A stretch of 64,000 nucleotides of DNA from positions 186,001 to 250,000 of the forward strand of contig NZ_JAKIKT010000008.1 in NCBI RefSeq assembly GCF_023349125.1. The letters run 5' to 3'. The stretch comes from Shewanella corallii (GTDB lineage: Bacteria; Pseudomonadota; Gammaproteobacteria; Enterobacterales; Shewanellaceae). The notes beneath the pieces are model-generated. The model ran no database searches and was not told where the DNA came from. It saw nothing but the letters and a program-made list of their open reading frames with translations. Below are positions 8,602 through 15,972 of this stretch, in pieces (the stretch's first letter is position 1; every line of letters starts with the position of its first letter). A program made the translations under genes and the position numbers.

Positions 8602-9852
8602 TTACAGAGTGAACTTGTAGTAAAGCTGCACCCTTAAATCATCGACGCGAATGCCCTGGTCAAACTCGGCGATGGCGTAACGCACCTTGGCTGATGCCCC
8701 TTGCAGCCAATGGCTTAGTTCATAACCCAGCATCATATCCAGCTCGTAAAAGTCCTCGGTTTGCTCATCGATGGACCGATAGCTGGCGTACAGAGCGCTG
8801 GCACTCAACCCCTGCAGCCCCAACCGGGTCAAATCATAAGCCAGCTTAACCCCATAGGCATTATCATTGCCCCTTCCTGTGCCATATACCTGCTGCTGAA
8901 TCACATTGCTATCCCCCCAGGGGGTAAACATGGCATCTTCACCGGTACGGGCATAAATAAGTGCGGTGTTGAGTCCCTGACGTTCAAATCCCAAATGGGC
9001 GCCGTACTGATAGGTATCCAGCACCTCTTCGCCCAGGGTATGGGATGACTGCTGACGCAGCCAGGACGGCGAAAAATAGCCTTTAGTATCACCGAACGAC
9101 TTGGTCAGGGTGAGTTTGCCATAGTACTGATTCAGCACGTCCGGCATATGGTAAACCCAGGCGTCAACTTTGGCCTGAATAGCGCGGCTATTTGATGAGC
9201 CTGACTCATAACTGGCGCCGAAAGCATACACAGGATTATCCGCAACAGTGATCTCCACGCCCCGTTTTGCCAGTTCCTCCTCGACCGCCTGGGAGACAGG
9301 AATAAACGTATTGCGAGTAAAATCAAGAGAATCAGTCACATAATGAGCCTGCAACCTAATACCATCTAAGCTCTGGTTTTCGACAAAGGCGCCACGGAAA
9401 CTGCGGGGCAAGGCGCGAATTTCATGGGTATTCATCATGGGCGAACTAAGCTGGTGCGCTCCCAGAGTCAGTGCGGTATTCCAACGCTCGGCGCGCACAA
9501 AGTATTCCTGAGCGCGGTTGACTGCTTTGCGCTCGCCCTTTTTATTGTCACTGTCACTGCCAACAAGTCCGTAAATCTCGCCACCATGCCAATTGAGCGG
9601 ATTGGCAGAAGCAAAGGTGCCACCAAACGACAGTCCCTGCCACTGGTCACTGCGATAACCAAACAGGCCGCCCAGACTGGTATCGTGCCAATGAGGCTGA
9701 CCATAATTAAACTCACGGGTGAAATCAAACAGACGTAACTCACCGAAGAAGCGCTCCTGCCCGGTCAAACCCTGATCGGCATTGGGCCTGGCCTGCGCAT
9801 TGAGGGAACAGGAGGCGGCCAGCAATGCCAGCCACAAGCTGTGTTTTTTCAT
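8602..9852 (-). CDS. OprD-family outer-membrane porin
   Basis: A 416-residue outer-membrane barrel with a Sec signal (MKKHSLWLALLAASCSLNAQA) and a C-terminal Phe-containing strand (DDLRVQLYYKFTL). The N-terminal part (GQERFFGELRLFDFTREFNYG) and the paired aromatic strands fit the OprD family, whose members are substrate-selective channels for amino acids, peptides or aromatic acids in Pseudomonas and relatives. It is the last gene in line with a periplasmic cytochrome, lyase-like protein and reductase, so it most likely admits the substrate of that pathway. An intrinsic terminator lies between it and the cytochrome gene, so it may be expressed at a lower level or from its own promoter. Confidence 0.85.
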   Translation of the reverse strand: MKKHSLWLALLAASCSLNAQARPNADQGLTGQERFFGELRLFDFTREFNYGQPHWHDTSLGGLFGYRSDQWQGLSFGGTFASANPLNWHGGEIYGLVGSDSDNKKGERKAVNRAQEYFVRAERWNTALTLGAHQLSSPMMNTHEIRALPRSFRGAFVENQSLDGIRLQAHYVTDSLDFTRNTFIPVSQAVEEELAKRGVEITVADNPVYAFGASYESGSSNSRAIQAKVDAWVYHMPDVLNQYYGKLTLTKSFGDTKGYFSPSWLRQQSSHTLGEEVLDTYQYGAHLGFERQGLNTALIYARTGEDAMFTPWGDSNVIQQQVYGTGRGNDNAYGVKLAYDLTRLGLQGLSASALYASYRSIDEQTEDFYELDMMLGYELSHWLQGASAKVRYAIAEFDQGIRVDDLRVQLYYKFTL

Positions 9853-9878
9853 GCTTTCATTCCATTGTTATTTGGATG

Positions 9879-9905
9879 AAAAAAAGCCGCAGTTGTCTGC
9901 GGCTT
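9879..9905 (-). terminator. Intrinsic terminator between the cytochrome and porin genes
   Basis: On the minus strand GCCGCAG-ACAA-CTGCGGC is followed by T7. It would end most transcripts of the reductase-lyase-cytochrome genes before the porin, acting as a polarity step or separating two units. Confidence 0.8.
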
Positions 9906-9929
9906 AATTGTGTTTCCCGAAGCGGGGAA

Positions 9930-10310
9930 TTAGCGCTTCATATCCGGGTAGGTGAACTCGTGGCACTGGTTACAGTACACCTTGCTCTCTTTGTGCTCCA
10001 TGTGACAGTAAGTACATGGCAGGTCAGTGCCATAGTGCAGGCTGTCGTGAGGATTAGGCTCAACCTTAATGTCGTGCGGATCGGCTCGCTTGGTCATCTC
10101 TGCAACATCAGCAGGTGTGCCATGGCAGGCCTCACAGGCAGTCGCATCCGGAATGGTTTTGCGCTTGGCATCGCCATGACAGGCGGCACACTCAACTTTG
10201 CCGTTATCGCCTGTCATCACTTCTTTGTGATAGTCCTTCACACCGAAGGCGTTGGCAGCTGCCGGCGCCAGAGCCAGCATTAACATCAGAGCAGATAATT
10301 TTTTAAACAT
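9930..10310 (-). CDS. Periplasmic tetrahaem cytochrome c
   Basis: The start is ATG 10310 with AGGA six bases upstream, giving 126 residues. After a Sec signal (MFKKLSALMLMLALAPAAANA) there are four CxxCH haem-binding sites in about 80 residues: CAACH, CEACH, CTYCH and CNQCH, plus extra histidines for bis-His ligation. This is the size and spacing of the small tetrahaem cytochromes of Shewanella and of the haem domain that is fused to the flavin domain in flavocytochrome c fumarate reductase. Here the haem protein is separate, encoded downstream of a flavin-only reductase, so it most likely passes electrons from the quinol dehydrogenase CymA (not in this window) to that reductase. Confidence 0.93.
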   Translation of the reverse strand: MFKKLSALMLMLALAPAAANAFGVKDYHKEVMTGDNGKVECAACHGDAKRKTIPDATACEACHGTPADVAEMTKRADPHDIKVEPNPHDSLHYGTDLPCTYCHMEHKESKVYCNQCHEFTYPDMKR

Positions 10311-10354
10311 GTTGTTTCCTGCTGCGGGGCTCACCGGCCCCGCCTTTCTTATAA

Positions 10355-12001
10355 TCAGTAGTTCTTGATAAATTCGCCGGCGGCTTTGATATCAGGCGTG
10401 TATGGACGGTCCTGCTCAACAAATGGCACCTGCTTGCGGAAAGCTTCGTACATAGCTTTGGTGTCATCACCCAGCTTAAGTGAGGCATTGGCTTGCTTGC
10501 GCAGATCGATAGCCTGAGTCGAGTGCATCAGCTCCAGGCCATAGATGGTGTTGGTGTTATCAACGATCTGGATCAGGTTCTCAGACGCCAGCTTCAGGTT
10601 GGTGAAGGTGTCTTCGATGTTACCTGCGATGGCAATACCGTCGAAAGATACCGGGCTGGCCAGCATCTTGTTGCGCACTTGCATATCCACAAAGGCTTTC
10701 TGAATTGCACCGAACGCGTGACCATTGTTACCAGGGGCCGCCAGGAAGCGGGACAGCTTGGTAAAGTGGCTGTCAGACAGGTGAATGGTACGCTGCACCG
10801 CATTGTGAGAAACCTGAGTCAAAGCAATGTTCAGACCCTGCACTGCCAGTGCAACCGGCAGAGGTTCAAAGTTAGTGGTTGGGAATACACCGCCCTTGCC
10901 TTCTACCAGGTACTGAGACACCTGAGTGAACTGGCTGTAATCGTCAGACGCATCCAGTACCACAGCAGGGTTGTCATCAGAGTGGTTGATCTGAATATCG
11001 ATCATCTGACCCAGATCAGCCAGGGCTTTCTCAGCACCAGCCAGGGTATAACCAGTAGTACGATAGCTCAGCGGATCCTGCAGTGGACGGTCCTTGTTGG
11101 CATCCCACAGATAGCTGCCGGTCAGTACGTTGCGGATATCACCAGCCACTTCACCAATGTATGGGAAAGGACGGATATCGTTGGTTTGTGGCAGGAATGG
11201 CGCCACGTTACCGTTCAGACCTTCAAGACTCAGGCCAAACACAGTTGGTGATACCTCTACCAGCTGTTTGGCAGCGCGGTAACCTTCCATAGCGTAAGCC
11301 ACGGCCACTGAGTTGTTGGACAGGATAGACAGGGCATCTTTACCGATAGGCTTAAGCGGCTCGATATCTGCCTTGTCCATCGCCTTGGCAGCGCTCATGC
11401 GCTTGCCCTTGTACATCACGTCCCACTCACCGATCATCGCCAGACCTACGTGAGAAGACAGCAGAATGTCAGCTTCACCCACAGTGCCCTGAGAAGGAAT
11501 GATTGGCGTCAGGCCTTCGTTCAGGTATGCCTGATAGATCTCAGCCACCACTGGCTGCACACCGGTTTGACCAGAGAGAATGGTGTTCAAGCGTACGGCC
11601 AGTGCCAGACGGGTCAGGCGAACCGGCATTGGCTCACCCACACCGGCGCTGTGAGCACGCAGAGTGCTGATGTTGAACTGGCTGGAAGCCTCCATCACCG
11701 CCTTGCTCAGCTGACCATTGGCATCAAACAGTTTATGGTCCTTGTTCAGGCCCACACCCACGGTCAGACCGTATACAGGCTTACCCTGACGGGCAGATTC
11801 CATCAGCAGGTCATAGGCCTTTTCCAGACGCACCAGAGCATCAGGGGCAATTTCCACTTCGGCACCGTCGGCGATAGCCCAGGCCTGTGCCTGAGTCATA
11901 TCTTTACCGGTCAGCATTACCGCGTCTTTTGCCAGTGCACTGCCGGAGATCATCGCCAGTGCCAGGGTTGCCAACATTGCTTTTGTATTCTTGTTCATCA
12001 T
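10355..12001 (-). CDS. Exported HAL/PAL-family protein lacking the MIO triad
   Basis: A 548-residue member of the histidine/phenylalanine ammonia-lyase family with a Sec signal (KAMLATLALAMISGSALA), unlike the usual cytoplasmic enzymes. Family landmarks are present: YGLTVGVG (Tyr77 of the catalytic loop), LSNNS (about 227-231), QDPLSYR, HSDDNPAVV, NNGHAFGAIQKAF, and the C-terminal NIEDTFTN with ELMHSTQAIDLR. The Ala-Ser-Gly that cyclises to the MIO cofactor in GSVGASGDLAPLSH is replaced: here it reads GTVGEADILLSSH (residues 172-184), with no Ser. Residues at the substrate-selectivity site (Ala116-His117) resemble HAL (Ser-His). It may still act on a histidine-like substrate by other chemistry, or only bind it. 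The start is one of two adjacent ATGs (12001 or 11998) after GGAG. Confidence 0.88.
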   Translation of the reverse strand: MMNKNTKAMLATLALAMISGSALAKDAVMLTGKDMTQAQAWAIADGAEVEIAPDALVRLEKAYDLLMESARQGKPVYGLTVGVGLNKDHKLFDANGQLSKAVMEASSQFNISTLRAHSAGVGEPMPVRLTRLALAVRLNTILSGQTGVQPVVAEIYQAYLNEGLTPIIPSQGTVGEADILLSSHVGLAMIGEWDVMYKGKRMSAAKAMDKADIEPLKPIGKDALSILSNNSVAVAYAMEGYRAAKQLVEVSPTVFGLSLEGLNGNVAPFLPQTNDIRPFPYIGEVAGDIRNVLTGSYLWDANKDRPLQDPLSYRTTGYTLAGAEKALADLGQMIDIQINHSDDNPAVVLDASDDYSQFTQVSQYLVEGKGGVFPTTNFEPLPVALAVQGLNIALTQVSHNAVQRTIHLSDSHFTKLSRFLAAPGNNGHAFGAIQKAFVDMQVRNKMLASPVSFDGIAIAGNIEDTFTNLKLASENLIQIVDNTNTIYGLELMHSTQAIDLRKQANASLKLGDDTKAMYEAFRKQVPFVEQDRPYTPDIKAAGEFIKNY

Positions 12002-12046
12002 TCTCTCCACTCCTCACTTCCCATTTTTAGTTGGGGGACGGAATTA

Positions 12047-13600
12047 TCAGGATAATTTCAGGTTGATACCTTTCTCGGCAGCACAGATGCGACCGGCGTT
12101 ACGACCTGTCACCACACCTTCTGCCACAGCGCACGCACCCAGACGGCTGGCACCGTGAATACCACCAGTCGCTTCACCGGCGGCATACAGGCCGGCAATC
12201 GGCTTGTCAGTCACCAGGTGCAGCACTTCACTGCGGGTGTTTACGCGCACGCCACCCATGCAGTAGTGAACTTTTGGCCACATACGAGCGGCATACCATG
12301 GGCCCTCTTCCAGCAGAATCGCTTCCTGCATTGGACGGCCGAACTCTTTGTCGTCACGGTTTTTCACCGCTTCGTTCCAGCGCGCAACCTGAGCTTTCAG
12401 CTTGTCGGCTGGCATACCGTAAATCTCAGCCAGCTCTTCCAGGGTGTCGGCTTTCTTGATCACGTTGTACTTCATACCCCAGGCCAGCGTCTGCGCCTTG
12501 GCTGCACCGGCAGCATTGGTAAAGCCAACCGGATACACAGGCTGATGCTTGTCATCACGACGGGTCATAATGGCGTCTGCACGGGCCTTACGGTCTGCCA
12601 GTTCGTTGAAGAAACGCTCGCCGGTACGCACATCGACTACGATGCCGTGTGGGTAGGTGGCGATAGTGGCGAACTGAGAGGCAGTACCGAAACCTTTTTC
12701 GTCAGGGGAAGACCAGGGGCCCAGCTGGATTTGGTCAAGGTGAATTGGGTTGGCACCGATAAGCATCATCTGCTTCAGCGCTTCAGAAGTCGCACCGGCA
12801 TGGTTGGTAGAGTCCAGATCACTGTTCAGTTCCGGCATCTGCATCATGCGGTATTTCACGTCGTTACCGAAACCACCGGTCGCCATGATTACACCCTTGC
12901 GTGCACCGAAGCGGCGGATTTTACCGGTTTTTTCTTTCGGGAAATAATAACCTTCGCGAACTTCGAGGCCGATCACACGACCCTTGTCATCCTGGATAAA
13001 GCTCTCCATGCGAACCTGGTTGCGCATGTCGACACCCTGCTCACGGGCGACCTTGATCATTGGGCGGATAATGCCAGCACCTGAACTTTCTACAGTCTGC
13101 AGCACGCGCTGAATAGAGTGACCACCGAAGTGCTGAACGAATGGCTTCCACTTTACGCCGTGGCCAATCAGCCACTCACAGGATTCAGCAGTGCCATCAC
13201 ACACCAGCTTCAGCATCTCAACGTCGTTCATACCGCGACCGGCCTTCAGCATGTCTTCAACCATGACGTTCACATCGTCCTGGATACCGGCCTCTTTCTG
13301 CAGTGAACTGCCGGCTACAGCCATGGCGCCACCATTGATGGTGGAGTTACCACCAAATACTGGCATCTTGTCGATAACCATTACACTGGCACCGCCCTCA
13401 CGAGCCTGCAGTGCGGCAGACATACCGGCAAAACCACTGCCGACTACGATAACGTCGACCACTTCGTCAAAGGATTCCGGCGTGTTAGGCGCAGCAATTG
13501 CGGACCCTGTCACAGCCACACCCAAACCTGTGGCGGCCATCGCCATGCCGCCCTTCAAAATAGCGCGACGGCTGTGATTAAGTTCTTGTTTTTCTGACAT
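12047..13600 (-). CDS. Tat-exported FAD reductase of the flavocytochrome c / urocanate reductase type
   Basis: I start at ATG 13600, preceded by GAAGGA; an upstream in-frame start would lie on the sigma54 promoter. The 517-residue protein has a Tat signal (SRRAILK, Arg11-Arg12), a dinucleotide-binding GSGFAG (54-59) and an FAD fumarate-reductase-type core. The catalytic Arg expected as proton donor is in ELADRKARAD (Arg337), and His445 (VHYCMGG) and Arg486 (GASRLG) match the carboxylate-binding pair of this family. The fumarate-type HPT motif is absent and the LGPWSSPDEKGFG stretch instead resembles what I recall of urocanate reductase. It lacks haem and FMN-binding domains, so electrons probably come from the neighbouring cytochrome. 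The acceptor is likely an enoate such as urocanate or a cinnamate. Confidence 0.9.
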   Translation of the reverse strand: MSEKQELNHSRRAILKGGMAMAATGLGVAVTGSAIAAPNTPESFDEVVDVIVVGSGFAGMSAALQAREGGASVMVIDKMPVFGGNSTINGGAMAVAGSSLQKEAGIQDDVNVMVEDMLKAGRGMNDVEMLKLVCDGTAESCEWLIGHGVKWKPFVQHFGGHSIQRVLQTVESSGAGIIRPMIKVAREQGVDMRNQVRMESFIQDDKGRVIGLEVREGYYFPKEKTGKIRRFGARKGVIMATGGFGNDVKYRMMQMPELNSDLDSTNHAGATSEALKQMMLIGANPIHLDQIQLGPWSSPDEKGFGTASQFATIATYPHGIVVDVRTGERFFNELADRKARADAIMTRRDDKHQPVYPVGFTNAAGAAKAQTLAWGMKYNVIKKADTLEELAEIYGMPADKLKAQVARWNEAVKNRDDKEFGRPMQEAILLEEGPWYAARMWPKVHYCMGGVRVNTRSEVLHLVTDKPIAGLYAAGEATGGIHGASRLGACAVAEGVVTGRNAGRICAAEKGINLKLS

Positions 13601-13652
13601 TTGGAACATTCCTTCAAGTTGGTTCCATGGGAGATAATCTATGCCCTGATAG

Positions 13653-13668
13653 AGCATTTGGCGTGCCA
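13653..13668 (-). promoter_or_regulatory. Sigma54 (-24/-12) promoter of the reductase operon
   Basis: Minus strand TGGCACGCCAAATGCT has the diagnostic GG and GC separated by exactly ten bases and a near-perfect TGGCACG -24 element. Transcription would start near 13643, about 43 bases before the reductase ATG. The activator encoded divergently is the obvious partner. Confidence 0.85.
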
Positions 13669-13743
13669 ACTACCTAAAAAGAGGGAAAGAAAAGGATTTT
13701 TTTGAAGGGCGACACACAAGCGCGAAATACAACGAATTACAAT

Positions 13744-13757
13744 CACGATATTTCGTG
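13744..13757. promoter_or_regulatory. Inverted repeat, candidate activator-binding site
   Basis: CACGA-TATT-TCGTG lies about 75 bases upstream of the sigma54 promoter and 17 bases before the activator ATG, with a second palindrome TGATATATCA directly at 13765-13774. The position suits an enhancer site for the adjacent regulator that could also serve autoregulation. Confidence 0.4.
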
Positions 13758-13774
13758 GTCAGCGTGATATATCA

Positions 13775-15301
13775 ATGGAAAAAACCTGCTATTTCGAAGC
13801 CACCCAAAGACTCTGTGCCAGCCTGCAGCTGGAAAAGTCGCTGGAGCACTACTTTCACTATATGAAGCAGAAGCTTCCCATTGATGGCATCTTTATGAAT
13901 CTGTTCCAGCCGGAGCAGCGGCAAATACAGTTTATTGCCCATGCCAATAATGAATCGGCCCAGGCTCTGGAGCAGTGCGTGCCCCTTACCGAAGAGATGT
14001 GTCAGGTGCTGAGCCAACCAGACAGGCCGGTTATTCGTATCATCAACCATATTGAAACAGACGGGGTGACCTTCCATGTGGCGCCGCGGGTATTTCCCGA
14101 TATCCAGTCTCTTATATTGATGCGGATGATCTGTGACGATACCCATCTTGGCGTGGTTGGCTATTACAGCAAAACCCCCAACAGTTTTCGCGCCATCCAT
14201 GCGGATCTGATTGAAAGCCATATGCATCCACTGGCATTGATCACTGCCTTTAATCTGCAGGGCCGTAATCTGCTGGCACAGAATCAACAATTGGCCGAGC
14301 AAAACGATACCCTTAAGCGCTCTCTTGAGGTGAAAAATGGCGTGATTGGCGCCGATGCCGGTCTTAAGCGAGTGATGGAACAGGTCCAGGCTATCGCCCA
14401 CCTGGATACCAGCGTACTGATATTGGGAGAAACCGGGGTAGGTAAAGAGGTGATTGCCAATGCAGTACATGAACACTCGACCCGCGCAGGTAAACCTTTT
14501 ATCAAGGTGAACTGCGGCGCCATCCCCGACTCATTACTGGACTCAGAGCTGTTTGGCTATGAGAAAGGCGCTTTTACCGGCGCAGAGCAGCGTAAACAGG
14601 GGTATTTCGAACAGGCCGATGGCGGCACCATCTTTCTGGATGAAATCGGCGAGCTGCCATTAAGTGCTCAGGTGCGGTTGCTGCGAGTATTGCAGAATTC
14701 CACTATTACCCGTGTAGGCGGCTATGAGTCCATTGAGCTGAATATCCGGGTGATAGCCGCCACCCACAGGGATCTGCAGCATATGGTGCAGGATGGCGAG
14801 TTTCGTCAGGATCTTTGGTATCGTCTGGCTATCTTCCCCATCCAAATACCGCCGCTACGGCAACGCACTAGCGACATTCCGTTGCTGGCGCAATTTGCAG
14901 TCGAGAAGATGACTGCCAAATTCAATCTGCCCAACCTGCCCCGCATTCATTCGGATCAGCTTAGCTTGCTCAGTCGCTACCCCTGGCCAGGCAATGTGCG
15001 GGAGATGATGAACGTGATTGAGCGGGCAGTTATTCAGCATCCTGAAGGACCACTGGATTTCAGTTTCTTGATGCCATCAGAGCCGGAAGTGGTTACCTGT
15101 GATAACCAACAGGTGATTATCGACCCCAGCCGCGCCGGCGATAAACTGGTGCCGCTTGAACTTATGATGCAAAAATATATCAGCCATGCCCTAAAGGTTT
15201 GCGGCGGTAAGGTATATGGCAGCGGCGGCGCGGCCGAAATGCTGGCGGTCAACCCCAATACCCTGCGCAGCAAAATGAAGAAACTGGGGATTCAGGCTTA
15301 A
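13775..15301 (+). CDS. Sigma54-dependent activator with GAF sensor domain
   Basis: A 508-residue enhancer-binding protein. Residues 1 to about 180 form a GAF-like sensor, followed by a short coiled coil (NLLAQNQQLAEQNDTLKRS), an AAA+ domain with Walker A GETGVGKE (about 218), the sigma54-contacting GAFTGA loop, Walker B GGTIFLDEIGELP and the WPGNVRE motif, and a C-terminal Fis-type helix-turn-helix (GGAAEMLAVNPNTLRSKMKKLG). The architecture is like FhlA/NorR-class regulators. It is divergent from the reductase operon, which carries a sigma54 promoter, so it very probably switches that operon on when the GAF domain binds a small molecule or senses redox state. No clear Shine-Dalgarno sequence precedes the ATG. 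Confidence 0.93.
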   Translation: MEKTCYFEATQRLCASLQLEKSLEHYFHYMKQKLPIDGIFMNLFQPEQRQIQFIAHANNESAQALEQCVPLTEEMCQVLSQPDRPVIRIINHIETDGVTFHVAPRVFPDIQSLILMRMICDDTHLGVVGYYSKTPNSFRAIHADLIESHMHPLALITAFNLQGRNLLAQNQQLAEQNDTLKRSLEVKNGVIGADAGLKRVMEQVQAIAHLDTSVLILGETGVGKEVIANAVHEHSTRAGKPFIKVNCGAIPDSLLDSELFGYEKGAFTGAEQRKQGYFEQADGGTIFLDEIGELPLSAQVRLLRVLQNSTITRVGGYESIELNIRVIAATHRDLQHMVQDGEFRQDLWYRLAIFPIQIPPLRQRTSDIPLLAQFAVEKMTAKFNLPNLPRIHSDQLSLLSRYPWPGNVREMMNVIERAVIQHPEGPLDFSFLMPSEPEVVTCDNQQVIIDPSRAGDKLVPLELMMQKYISHALKVCGGKVYGSGGAAEMLAVNPNTLRSKMKKLGIQA

Positions 15302-15324
15302 CCGAAGCAGTGGCTGGCTTGAGG

Positions 15325-15595
15325 TTATACCAATTTCATTTAATGGTTGATATGTTTCAGCAGGAATTCAATGTGCTTGAGGCAAGACGAGTTGGCCAAG
15401 TCATAATGGTTCTATGTCAAGACGACTCAATGCAGTATCAAGTGCATGGAAACCCGCACTGCGTGATCGCGTCAAGTATCCTGCTTCTGTGTTGCATTGA
15501 TCTTAAAAGGAGCCCCGCTTGGTCAATCAATGCGCCTGGAATCAGAATCCTTGACGCGCTTTGAATTGATCAGACTATTAAAGACGTTGGTATTA
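15325..15595. repeat. MITE-like non-coding repeat element
   Basis: The gap of about 360 bases between the activator and the DUF4250 gene is bounded by short inverted ends (ATACCAA at 15327-15333, TTGGTAT at 15587-15593) and contains a long imperfect hairpin: arm 15469-15501 (GCGTCAAG ... GCATTGAT) pairs with 15526-15557 (ATCAATGC ... CTTGACGC) at roughly three quarters identity. There is no transposase. Short elements beginning TATACCAAT are common in Alteromonadales genomes as I recall. A 84-codon open frame across it is not supported. Confidence 0.5.
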
Positions 15596-15664
15596 AAACT
15601 TCTGGCAGCCATGTATCAGCGGGTGTAACTTGGGTGTTGGTATTCGTATGATGAGGTTGGTGTG

Positions 15665-15859
15665 ATGGAAATCAATCATCCTGAAAGACTGGAAGCGGCT
15701 ATTTTGTTAGGCATAGTCAATGAAAAGCTCAGACTGGAGTGCCCGGACAGGCAGGCTCTTTACTATGAGATGGATATGTCGGCCGACCAACTGGACCGAA
15801 AGCTCGATACGCTCGGCTACCATTATGATGCAGCCAGTAACCAATATAAGCCTGTGTAA
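15665..15859 (+). CDS. Small DUF4250-type protein
   Basis: A 64-residue acidic protein starting at ATG 15665 (a GTG directly upstream is possible). The sequence MEINHPERLEAAILLGIVNEKLRLEC and the ending LDTLGYHYDAASNQYKP fit my memory of the DUF4250 family, a cytosolic family of about 60 residues found in Vibrio and Shewanella with no known function. Two predicted helices are followed by a helix that may form a small HTH-like fold (SADQLDRKLDTLGY). It stands alone, followed by a terminator. Confidence 0.7.
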   Translation: MEINHPERLEAAILLGIVNEKLRLECPDRQALYYEMDMSADQLDRKLDTLGYHYDAASNQYKPV

Positions 15860-15917
15860 TCCCGACTCACTTCCAATACCGGGCTATAAAAAAATACAGA
15901 AGATCGATACAAAACAC

Positions 15918-15942
15918 AAAAGGGCCTTGTCAGGCCCTTTTT
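15918..15942. terminator. Intrinsic terminator between convergent genes
   Basis: AAAAGGGCCT-TGTC-AGGCCCTTTTT; T-runs on both strands suit the convergent DUF4250 and RibD-like genes. Confidence 0.85.
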
Positions 15943-15972
15943 GTTCTTGGTCTCAGGTCTCGGAGATTGTGG

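Noticed and set aside
12047..13600. Calling the flavin enzyme a fumarate reductase
   Set aside because: The fumarate-type HPT motif and the TE pair of Fcc3 are not present, whereas spacing of Arg337, His445 and Arg486 resembles urocanate reductase.
13601..13669. Extended N-terminus of the flavin reductase
   Set aside because: The longer start overlaps the sigma54 promoter, so it cannot be in the transcript; ATG 13600 has a good ribosome site and starts a proper Tat signal.
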